Positions 7,870 through 13,506 of a stretch of 13,506 nucleotides of DNA are shown piece after piece (position 1 is the first letter of the stretch; each line of letters starts with the position of its first letter). Origin of the DNA: Spirochaetota bacterium (GTDB taxonomy: Bacteria; Spirochaetota; Spirochaetia; Treponematales; UBA12059); the NCBI GenBank assembly GCA_022709445.1, contig JAKLIU010000026.1:1-13506 (forward strand). The letters run 5' to 3'. Under the pieces are notes generated by a model, which ran no database searches, was not told where the DNA came from, and saw nothing but the letters and a program-made list of their open reading frames with translations. A program made the position numbers and the translations under genes.

Positions 7870-9032
7870 GCTCGTATCCCCTTCCCGAAAAATTCCTCGT
7901 GCACCGCCCTGAGGGCGCGGACCCGGTCGCGTTCCGCCACCGTCACGGTGAGCGACACCCCGCTGCGCTCGTAGCGGATATCCAGCGGCCGCACCCGGGC
8001 GGCGAAGAGCGCGTCCAGCGCCTTGGCCGTGCAGGCGCTCGCCCGCCCGACTCCCTCTCCCACCAGGCTCAGGGCGGCGAGCCCGCCCGAGCGCGTGGCG
8101 CTGATGGATTTGGGCCGGCCGGCGCTCCCGTCGCGCGGAGACGTCGCCCCGATGCGCGTGGCGGCCCGGCCGTCCGACGGCAGGATCAGCACCGGCACCC
8201 CGCGCGCGGAAGCTTCCCGCGCCGCGCCCGCGTGCAGTATCTTCGCGCCGCCCTCGGCCAGTGCGGCCGCCTCGCGGTAGCTCAGCTCGGGCACGTGTAC
8301 GGTGCCGCGAACCAGGGCAGGATCCGCGCTGCGCACGCCCTCGGCGTCCTTGTAGAGGCTGCAGTCCCCTCCGCCGGAGGCGGCGGCCAGCACGGTGGCC
8401 GTGTAGTCGGAACCGCCCCTGCCGAACAGGCAGACCCCGCCCGACCGGTCGAGCCCGTAGAAACCCGGCACGGAAATCCTCCCGTGCAGGGCCAGTGCCC
8501 GGGCCAGCCCCGCCGAGCAGGCGGCAGGGTCCGGGACGGTTGCGTCGCCGCGCCCATCCGGGCCCTCCTCCGCGAGCAGGCCCAGGTCCTCGGGGAAAAT
8601 GGCCGGGAACGCCCGGCGCAGAGCGCTTCCCCGGGCAGCGTCGTCGGCGGCGAGAGCGGCGCAGAAGGCCACCGCCGCGAATCGCTCGCCGTAGCTGACC
8701 AGGCGCTCGAAGCGGTCCGGTCCGCTCCCCGCGGAGACGGAGAGGAACTCGGCCTCGAGCGCGTCGATGCGGGCAGACACCTCGTCCATCTGCCCGGGCG
8801 GCGCGCGGAAGGCCCGTGCGAACAGCCGGTACCGTCCCGCGAGCGCGCGGGCGAAGGTGACGGCATCCCCGCCGTCCCGCGCGAAGGCGGTTATCCCGTC
8901 GGTGACGCCCCTGAGGGCGGACACCACGAACGCCACGTCGCCGCGGCGGCGCGAGGCTATGAGCGCCACCACGGGCGCGGACCGCGGTCCCCAGAAAACG
9001 GAGCCGCCCAACTTGACCACTGAATACGACAT
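7866..9032 (-). CDS. lysC: Aspartate kinase with a short, apparently single-ACT regulatory part
   Basis: Phosphorylates aspartate to aspartyl-4-phosphate, the first step of the operon's pathway. The amino-acid kinase domain covers about 1-310: KLGGS (7-11), VVSALRGVTD (36-45), SYGERF (113-118), GRGGSDYTA (204-212, nucleotide/phosphate loop), KDAEGVRSADP (228-238) and GGAKILHAGA (261-270). After it only about 75 residues remain. They read as one ACT-like segment (about 318-383, SLVGEGVGRASACTAKALDA and later GVSLTVTV). Most aspartate kinases have two ACT domains and 400-460 residues; this one has 388. Feedback control by lysine or threonine may therefore be altered or absent (inference). The ATG at 9032 has AGGGAG 5 nt upstream. 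It is the first enzyme gene of the operon, after a leader of about 410 nt. Confidence 0.94.
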   Translation of the reverse strand: MSYSVVKLGGSVFWGPRSAPVVALIASRRRGDVAFVVSALRGVTDGITAFARDGGDAVTFARALAGRYRLFARAFRAPPGQMDEVSARIDALEAEFLSVSAGSGPDRFERLVSYGERFAAVAFCAALAADDAARGSALRRAFPAIFPEDLGLLAEEGPDGRGDATVPDPAACSAGLARALALHGRISVPGFYGLDRSGGVCLFGRGGSDYTATVLAAASGGGDCSLYKDAEGVRSADPALVRGTVHVPELSYREAAALAEGGAKILHAGAAREASARGVPVLILPSDGRAATRIGATSPRDGSAGRPKSISATRSGGLAALSLVGEGVGRASACTAKALDALFAARVRPLDIRYERSGVSLTVTVAERDRVRALRAVHEEFFGKGIRA

Positions 9033-9266
9033 GTGAACTCCCTGTCACGACACCGGCGCGTGCCGCGGTGCGGTCCCGTCCGGCGCGAAGGCGCGCGCGG
9101 ATGGACCGGCCATGGCAGCGAGGCCGGGCCTGCGCTTGCATGAGTATGGTTGGACTGTCGACTGGATCGATTCCGCCCGAGCGCCATCCGCTCCGCGTCG
9201 ACGGAGCAGGACCGTTCGGGGCCTTCCCTTACGGGACGGCCGCGAATTTCATGGACGCCCGGGGCG
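9033..9266 (-). promoter_or_regulatory. Structured leader RNA between the leader peptide and lysC
   Basis: 234 nt with no convincing gene but several strong inverted repeats. 9254-9268 (GACGC/GCGTC, up to 7 pairs) overlaps the stop codon of the upstream small frame. 9187-9211 (TCC-GCTCCG with CGGAGC-GGA and one bulged base) is a clean hairpin. 9071-9108 (CGGTCC/GGACCG closing, then TCCG/CGGA and GCGC/GCGC) is a long GC-rich stem ending 38 nt before the lysC start. The lysC SD itself lies in a possible small loop (GTGA/TCAC). None of the stems is followed by a U run, so control at the level of Rho or of translation initiation is more likely than a simple intrinsic terminator. I saw no SAM, SAH or cobalamin riboswitch core. 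Confidence 0.5.
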
Positions 9267-9413
9267 TCACATCATCATGCAGGGATTATTGGAGGGGGAG
9301 TTCGGGAGGGCGGAAGAAAGGGGCATGGAGAGGATGGAGTGAACGGTGTCAAGGTCGATGCGCGCACGGGGCACGCCCGCCGCCGGTCTGGCCGGCTTTC
9401 TCCTGGATTCCAT
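9267..9413 (-). CDS. Candidate leader peptide ending Cys-Met-Met-Met
   Basis: 48-codon frame that begins about 29 nt after the predicted transcription start of the methionine operon. The ATG at 9413 has a strong Shine-Dalgarno sequence, GAGGAG, 6 nt upstream. The peptide starts MESRRKPARP, has no membrane segment, and ends NNPCMMM followed by TGA: three consecutive ATG codons just before the stop, preceded by a Cys codon, with another Met at position 30. The first hairpin of the downstream leader overlaps the stop, so a ribosome paused on the Met codons would cover it. This is the geometry expected of a leader peptide that measures methionyl-tRNA (perhaps also cysteinyl-tRNA) in front of a methionine operon. 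An in-frame ATG at 9434 is less likely because it sits in a hairpin loop near the 5' end. It could be a chance frame; the position, SD and codon content together argue against that. Confidence 0.6.
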   Translation of the reverse strand: MESRRKPARPAAGVPRARIDLDTVHSILSMPLSSALPNSPSNNPCMMM

Positions 9414-9425
9414 GTGGGACTCCTC

Positions 9426-9441
9426 GGGAACCATCGTTCCC
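9426..9441 (-). other. 5'-terminal stem-loop of the methionine operon mRNA
   Basis: GGGAAC and GTTCCC pair perfectly around a 4-nt loop. The predicted transcription start (about 9442) is immediately upstream, so this would be the first structure in the mRNA. It may protect the 5' end. Confidence 0.5.
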
Positions 9442-9448
9442 TGGACGG

Positions 9449-9477
9449 AGTATAGCGGGAGCCGACATGGATGGCAA
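9449..9477 (-). promoter_or_regulatory. Sigma-70-type promoter of the methionine operon
   Basis: On the - strand a -35 box TTGCCA (9477-9472) and a -10 box TATACT (9454-9449) are separated by exactly 17 nt; each matches the consensus at 5 of 6 positions. It is the best promoter I could find in the window. It lies directly after the terminator of the upstream operon and points at the leader peptide and lysC. Predicted transcription start is near 9442. Confidence 0.75.
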
Positions 9478-9483
9478 GCCGTC

Positions 9484-9529
9484 AAAAAGCGCGGAGGTAT
9501 CCGCAAACCGCGCGGAGGTTTCCACGGAT
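9484..9529 (-). terminator. Intrinsic terminator of the carboxypeptidase/membrane-protein operon
   Basis: Seven nt after the stop of the membrane-protein gene, the - strand forms a hairpin 9529-9499 (ATCCG and AAACC paired with GGTTT and CGGAT). An overlapping alternative, GCGGA-TACC-TCCGC, extendable to GCGCGG/CCGCGC, is followed within two bases by TTTTT (9488-9484). The second form has the layout of a Rho-independent terminator. The two forms share bases and exclude each other. A direct repeat GCGCGGAGGTWTCC at 9489-9502 and 9510-9523 underlies this. Confidence 0.65.
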
Positions 9530-9535
9530 CGCGCG

Positions 9536-10312
9536 TCAGTCAGGATCCAGGACCAGGCCCGACTCGTCGTCCAGGAGGATGTCAGCGCTCGCCAGGGGAC
9601 GGGCCTCCAGCGGGGGGGAAGCCAGCTCGGTTCGCTCCATGCCCAGGAGGGGCGCGACCGTCCCGGCGATCGTCGAGAGGAATCCCGTGCGCGGCGTTTC
9701 CTCCTCGAGCGGCACCGGCTTCCCGCCCGCCGCCAGGGCGACAGGGCGCCAGAAACGATGGCCCAGCAGGGCCGAGAAGGGGCCCCGCAGGACGGTCGAC
9801 TCCACCCTGAGCTCGATGGAGCCCGGTCCCAGGCGGATATTGCGCGCGGCGATCGCGCCTTCCCGGCCGGCGGTCGACAGGCCGCACAGGCTGCCGGAGC
9901 CGTCCGCTGACCAGACGGAGAGCGAGGCCGCGAGCGCGCCGTCCGACCACGGCTCCCGCCCGGAGACCGCCGCCGAGGCCAGCAGCCACGCCAGCGAGAC
10001 CGCGGCCAGGATCGGGATGCCGGCCGCCCGGGGGAAGCTGCCGCCGGCTAATCCCGGCAGGAAGCCGGCCAGCGCGTACCAGGCGAGGGGACCGGCTTCC
10101 AGCCGGCCGCGCAGGAGGACCAGGGCGGACCACGCGGCAAGCGCCACGGTCGCGCTCAGGGCGACCATCGCAAGCGCGGCCCGGCGGCCGGAACGGCCGT
10201 CCCCGCGCCGGAGCGCGGAACGGAGGAGGCAGGCGCAGGCCAGGCCGAGGAACAGGGTCGAGGCGCCCGCGAGCAGGCGGGCTCCCTCGGCCGCGACGGC
10301 GTCAGAACCCAT
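9536..10312 (-). CDS. Membrane protein of unknown function, four predicted helices plus soluble C-terminal part
   Basis: 258 residues; I do not recognise a family. Four hydrophobic stretches fit transmembrane helices: about 10-30, 44-67, 74-93 and 97-117. A basic loop (RRGDGRSGRR, 35-44) follows the first, suggesting that loop is cytoplasmic. The remaining about 140 residues look soluble and mixed alpha/beta, with no metal or catalytic motif that I can name. The ATG overlaps the end of the carboxypeptidase gene by 11 bp, so the two are probably co-transcribed and translationally coupled. The best SD-like sequence is GGGGTG next to the ATG, with a GGAGGAAAAG further upstream at poor spacing, so the start is less certain than for the other genes. 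A terminator follows the stop. Confidence 0.75.
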   Translation of the reverse strand: MGSDAVAAEGARLLAGASTLFLGLACACLLRSALRRGDGRSGRRAALAMVALSATVALAAWSALVLLRGRLEAGPLAWYALAGFLPGLAGGSFPRAAGIPILAAVSLAWLLASAAVSGREPWSDGALAASLSVWSADGSGSLCGLSTAGREGAIAARNIRLGPGSIELRVESTVLRGPFSALLGHRFWRPVALAAGGKPVPLEEETPRTGFLSTIAGTVAPLLGMERTELASPPLEARPLASADILLDDESGLVLDPD

Positions 10313-11819
10313 ACACCCCGGCGTACTTTTCCTCCAGGTAGCGCACGAAGTGGGACGCGTCCAGGGGCTTGCCGGTGACCCGCTCCACCAGCGCGTCGGG
10401 GCGCCAGGCCGCGCCCGGCTTGTGCACGTTCGCGCGCAGCCACGACAGGATGGAACCCAGGTCGCCGCGCTCGACGGCCGCGGCCGGATCCATGCCGCCC
10501 GATTTCATGGCGTCCCACCACTGAGCCCCGTACAGGTTGCCCAGGGCGTAGCTGGGGAAGTAGCCGAAGGCGCCCATGGACCAGTGGATGTCCTGGAGGC
10601 AGCCCTTGGCGTCGTTCGGGGGCACCACGCCCAGGAACTTGCGCATGCGGTCGTTCCAGGCGACCGGCAGGTCGTTCACCGCCAGGCGGCCGGAGAGCAG
10701 CTCGCCCTCCAGCTCGAAGCGCAGGATGACGTGCAGGCTGTAGGTCACCTCGTCGGCCTCCGTGCGTATGAACGAAGGCTCGACCTTGTTGATCGCCTTG
10801 TAGTAGCGGTCCAGGGAGACGCCGTCCAGGGCCGGCTTGAGCATGCGCTGGAACTCGGGCAGGTGCCGCTTCCAGAAGCCCAGGGAGCGTCCCACCACGT
10901 TCTCCCAGAGCCGCGACTGGGATTCGTGCACGGCCATGCTGCATGCCTCGTGGAGGGCGGTGCGCCGATACTCGGGCGCGGGGTCGATGCCCAGCTCGTA
11001 CAGGGCGTGCCCGGCCTCGTGGATGGTGCTGAATACGGAGGAGGGGAAGAAGTCCTCGTGGTAGTGCGTGGTGATGCGGACGTCCGAGGAACCCAGCGTG
11101 GTGGTGAAGGGATGGGCGGTCTTGTCCAGGCGGCCGCGCTCCAGGTCGTAGGAGAGTATCTTCATCAGGTACTCGCCTGCCCTGGCCTGGGCGGCCTCCG
11201 GGCAGTGCGCGTGCAGGAAGGAGTCGTCCACCTGGGGCCGGCCCTTGATCCTGTCCAGGAGCCGGACCAGGTCGTCGCGCAGGGCGCCGAACACCGCGGC
11301 TATCCCGGCCTCGGTCGCGCCTTCCTCGAAGCGGTCCAGGAGCACGTCGTAGGGCTTGCGGGCCGGGTCCAGGAAGGCGGCGATCTTGCGGTTGAAATCC
11401 AGCATCTTCTGCAGGTGCGGGGCGAAGGATGGGAAATCGTCCTCTTCCCGGGCCTTGGCCCAGGCCGCCTGGGAAAGGCTGACGGCCCGCGCCATCTCGG
11501 CCACGAACTCCGTGGGTATCCTGGTGGCCTGGTCGTAGGCGCGGCGCATGACGCGCAGGTAGGCCCGGTCCAGCTCCGGGAGCGAGGGGTCCCCGCCGGG
11601 GTTGGCGGCGGTGGATCCCAGTCCGTCCAGCAGCTCGCCCATCTCGGGCACGGTCTGCTTGTCGTGGGCCAGCGCCTCCAGGAAGGAGAGCTGCTCCGCG
11701 CGCTCGTCGATGGCCGCGGGCGGCATGTAGGTCTCCTGGTCCCAGCCCAGGACGGAACCGATCGACACGACCAGGCGGGCTTCGGAATCCAGCTCCCTCA
11801 GGCGTTCAAGCTTGTTCAT
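10302..11819 (-). CDS. Family M32 metallocarboxypeptidase (Taq/Pfu carboxypeptidase type)
   Basis: Cytoplasmic zinc (or cobalt) carboxypeptidase that removes single residues from peptide C-termini, with broad specificity. The 505 residues match the usual M32 length of about 500. The active-site motif is HEAGH (His267, Glu268, His271) in FSTIHEAGHALYELG, and the third metal ligand is Glu299 in AVHESQSR, the spacing known from Pyrococcus furiosus carboxypeptidase. Further family blocks are GWDQETYMPP (25-34), DVRITTHYHED (246-256) and the C-terminal GNLYGAQWWDAM. There is no signal peptide. The ATG at 11819 has GGAAGGAG 7 nt upstream. It is first in a two-gene operon with the membrane protein and divergent from the gene at 11905. 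Confidence 0.95.
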   Translation of the reverse strand: MNKLERLRELDSEARLVVSIGSVLGWDQETYMPPAAIDERAEQLSFLEALAHDKQTVPEMGELLDGLGSTAANPGGDPSLPELDRAYLRVMRRAYDQATRIPTEFVAEMARAVSLSQAAWAKAREEDDFPSFAPHLQKMLDFNRKIAAFLDPARKPYDVLLDRFEEGATEAGIAAVFGALRDDLVRLLDRIKGRPQVDDSFLHAHCPEAAQARAGEYLMKILSYDLERGRLDKTAHPFTTTLGSSDVRITTHYHEDFFPSSVFSTIHEAGHALYELGIDPAPEYRRTALHEACSMAVHESQSRLWENVVGRSLGFWKRHLPEFQRMLKPALDGVSLDRYYKAINKVEPSFIRTEADEVTYSLHVILRFELEGELLSGRLAVNDLPVAWNDRMRKFLGVVPPNDAKGCLQDIHWSMGAFGYFPSYALGNLYGAQWWDAMKSGGMDPAAAVERGDLGSILSWLRANVHKPGAAWRPDALVERVTGKPLDASHFVRYLEEKYAGVYGF

Positions 11820-11846
11820 GCGCGTCTCCTTCCGATGACGGGAGCA

Positions 11847-11875
11847 ATGCTAGCATCGATCAACCGTTGACGCAA
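11847..11875 (-). promoter_or_regulatory. Candidate promoter for the M32 carboxypeptidase operon
   Basis: In the 85-bp divergent spacer the - strand carries TTGCGT (11875-11870), 17 nt, then TAGCAT (11852-11847). The bases just before the -10 box are TGC, giving an extended -10. The match is moderate, but spacing and position (28 nt before the carboxypeptidase ATG) are right. On the + strand a TTGACG at 11867-11872 could serve the divergent gene, but its -10 (GAAGAT) is poor. Confidence 0.45.
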
Positions 11876-11904
11876 CCGCGCGTTTCGGTCGAAGATGCTT
11901 CACT

Positions 11905-13506
11905 ATGGAAGACAACGAATCGACGGCGCAGGTCGCCGGCAAGCGGCGCGGCCGCAGGGCGGTCGCGTGGATACTGGCAATCCTCCTCGGGCTGCCCCTG
12001 CTCGCCGCGCTGGCGCTCTGCGCGGTGGCCCTGGTCTGGCGGGCCGACCCCTCGGCCTACATGCCGGAGAACTTCACCGCCTACGCCTCCCTGCCCTCGG
12101 CCTCCGCCTTCGTGGAGGAGGCGCTCCACCTCAAGGCCCTGGACGCCGCCCTGTCGTCGGGCGAGGCCGGCGCGTTGCGGGGCACGGTGCGCTCCCTCAG
12201 GGCCAACGCCTTCCTCCGCTCGCCCCTGTTCAGGCGGCTGGCGGACATACGGGTCGACGCCGCCGCCTACCCCGGCGGCTTCGTGCTGGTCGCCGACCTT
12301 GGCCTGCGTTCCGCCCTCACCCGGCTGGCGCCCGCCATCCTGGCGATCGCGCCCTCCCTGGCGGACAGGGTCCCCGGGCTGGAATGGGAACCGGACGCCT
12401 TCCCGCCGCGCTTCCGCTACCAGACCGAGGGCCTGACGGTCTACGCGCTCTTCCACCGCAACGCTCTGGTCGCGGCTTCCTCGCCCGAGCTCCTGGAGGC
12501 GGCCGCCCGTCCCAAGCGGCCGCAGGGCGACCGCGCGCTGGCCGAGGTCCTGGGCGACCCCGGTGACGCGTCGCTCCGCTTCCTGGCCGACACAGGCAGC
12601 CTGGCCGGCGGCCTGTCGTCCGGGTCGGGCCCCCTGGCCGCCCTGGTGTCCAGGCTGGGCTTTCCCTCGCTCTCCGTGATAGACCTGTCACTGACCGACA
12701 CCCGCGTATCGCTCTCGGTGGAGCTCCCGTACACCACGGACGACGAGGCCCTGCGCGCGGTGCTGGGCAGGCGCTCGGGCACCCCCTCCGCCCTCACCCG
12801 CTTTCCCGAGTCCGCCGCGTGGTTCAGCCTGCTGTCCGCGGCCAAGCCGGACGAGCTGTGGACCCTCGCCTCCGGCCTCCTGGGTCCGGACTCCGCCTCG
12901 GCCTTCGACACGGCGGACGCAGCCTCGACGGCCGCCTTCGGCATGGGCCTTTCGGAGCTCCTCTTCTCCTGGATGGGCGACGAGCTGGGCGTGCTGGGGA
13001 GCGACCTCGGCCCCGCACCCGTGTTCTTCGCCTCCATAGCCGACGAGAAGGCCCGCAAGCGAGTGTTCGAGCAGGCCTTCGACTCGCTCCTCATGGGGCG
13101 GGACATATCGTCCATGGTGGGCGACCAGCGCGTTCCGCGCATCGTCTTCCCGCGCTGGATGCGCGCCTTCCTGGAATCCGTCGGCGTCAAGCTGGTGGAG
13201 CCCTTCTACCTGATCGAGGACGGGTTCATCTGGCTGTCCTCCAGCGCCGAGACCCTGGCCGCCTGCGTGGCCGAGTCGCGGGAGGGCAGGCTCCTGGTGA
13301 AATCCGAGCGATGGAAGTCGGCCGCCGAAGGGATCTCCCCGGAGGCTTCCGCCATGGTGTACTACAACCTGGACCGAAGCGTGCCCTTCTTCCTCAGGGG
13401 CTCGACCGGGCTGGCCCAGGCGCTCAAGCTGTACCGGCGCGGCATCGCCACGTTCCGCACGGACCGCGGGGCCCTGACCCTGGACTTGTCGGCCGTCGCT
13501 GTGGCG
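11905..13506 (+). CDS. Signal-anchored extracytoplasmic protein of unknown function, 3' end beyond window
   Basis: Open for 534 codons from ATG 11905 to the last base, with no stop in the window. The N-terminus is polar and basic (AGKRRGRR, 11-18), followed by a hydrophobic segment at about 19-45 (WILAILLGLPLLAALAL). It is therefore probably anchored once in the inner membrane with the rest outside. The remainder looks soluble, rich in Ala, Leu and Ser, with modest repetition of motifs of the type ELLxxA and SLxxxxL. I do not recognise it. Its layout (anchor, then a long domain of alternating short strands and helices) recalls DUF3352-like proteins, but that is a weak impression. Third-position GC is high along the frame, as for a real gene. 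An in-frame stop at 11851 and no earlier start codon fix ATG 11905 as the first possible start. The SD is weak (GAAG). It is divergent from the carboxypeptidase. Confidence 0.8.
   Translation, partial: MEDNESTAQVAGKRRGRRAVAWILAILLGLPLLAALALCAVALVWRADPSAYMPENFTAYASLPSASAFVEEALHLKALDAALSSGEAGALRGTVRSLRANAFLRSPLFRRLADIRVDAAAYPGGFVLVADLGLRSALTRLAPAILAIAPSLADRVPGLEWEPDAFPPRFRYQTEGLTVYALFHRNALVAASSPELLEAAARPKRPQGDRALAEVLGDPGDASLRFLADTGSLAGGLSSGSGPLAALVSRLGFPSLSVIDLSLTDTRVSLSVELPYTTDDEALRAVLGRRSGTPSALTRFPESAAWFSLLSAAKPDELWTLASGLLGPDSASAFDTADAASTAAFGMGLSELLFSWMGDELGVLGSDLGPAPVFFASIADEKARKRVFEQAFDSLLMGRDISSMVGDQRVPRIVFPRWMRAFLESVGVKLVEPFYLIEDGFIWLSSSAETLAACVAESREGRLLVKSERWKSAAEGISPEASAMVYYNLDRSVPFFLRGSTGLAQALKLYRRGIATFRTDRGALTLDLSAVAVA

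Noticed and set aside
9061..9075. T-box-like sequence GACCGCACCGCGG before lysC
   Set aside because: It matches only part of the T-box core AGGGTGGNACCGCG (about 9 of 13 fixed positions), and I see no stem I features or terminator. In GC-rich DNA this is likely chance; an Infernal scan with the T-box model would decide.
7870..9141. Upstream extension of the DUF39 frame through the lysC region
   Set aside because: The frame stays open by chance. The extension is Arg/Gly-rich with no motif and lies opposite nothing but in another frame of lysC, whose kinase motifs are clear; ATG 7869 has an SD and an ATGA junction.
9033..9442. SAM, SAH or cobalamin riboswitch in the lysC leader
   Set aside because: I looked for conserved cores (for example the SAM-I GAGGG core region, the SAH GAGGAGCGCTGC block and the B12 box GCCACTG) and found none in the leader. 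GAGGAG at the small frame is better explained as its SD.
9471..11870. Very long open frame on the + strand (about 800 codons) antisense to the carboxypeptidase
   Set aside because: It lies opposite a certain M32 peptidase and a membrane-protein gene. Long antisense frames are expected in GC-rich coding DNA, and its translation is low-complexity and lacks motifs.
12441..13190. 249-codon - strand frame at the right end
   Set aside because: Antisense to the continuous + strand frame from 11905, which has a signal anchor and typical codon use; the - frame has neither motif nor RBS.

Overview
The window is high-GC (about 70% by eye) bacterial chromosomal DNA with densely packed, translationally coupled genes. 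I saw no tRNA or rRNA gene, insertion sequence, CRISPR array or sign of transfer. Its content (sulfide-based homocysteine synthesis, cobalamin-dependent MetH, a 2x[4Fe-4S] protein) suggests an anaerobe. Pathways of this kind are known from methanogens and sulfate reducers and occur in scattered other anaerobic bacteria. A GC-rich spirochaete or a deltaproteobacterial relative would fit, but the sequence does not fix the phylum.

Left edge (1-211): the last 47 codons of a MalY/PatB-type C-S lyase on the + strand. It faces the operon below. The two stop codons are separated by an 18-bp tandem repeat and a perfect 14-bp inverted repeat that overlaps the end of asd.

Main block (178-9477, all on the - strand): a promoter at 9449-9477, a leader of about 410 nt, then lysC - DUF39/COG1900-ferredoxin fusion - UPF0280/COG2122 - metF - metH - asd. 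Neighbouring genes overlap by 4, 8, 4 and 11 bp, and asd follows metH after 23 bp. Together they encode a complete aspartate-to-methionine route: aspartate kinase and Asd make aspartate semialdehyde; the DUF39 protein with UPF0280 converts it to homocysteine with a reduced sulfur donor; MetF supplies methyl-tetrahydrofolate; MetH methylates homocysteine. No homoserine, acyl-homoserine or cystathionine step is encoded in the operon.

The leader is the most interesting part. It holds a 48-codon reading frame with a good Shine-Dalgarno sequence that ends Cys-Met-Met-Met-stop. A hairpin overlaps that stop codon and more hairpins follow before lysC. This looks like a leader peptide that senses methionine (perhaps also cysteine) charging. 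I found no report of it that I can recall and cannot search.

Right part (9484-13506): on the - strand, a family M32 metallocarboxypeptidase overlaps a four-helix membrane protein of unknown function, and a terminator stands just before the methionine promoter. Divergent from the peptidase, on the + strand, is a large signal-anchored protein of unknown function. It is open to the right edge of the window and has no stop codon here.
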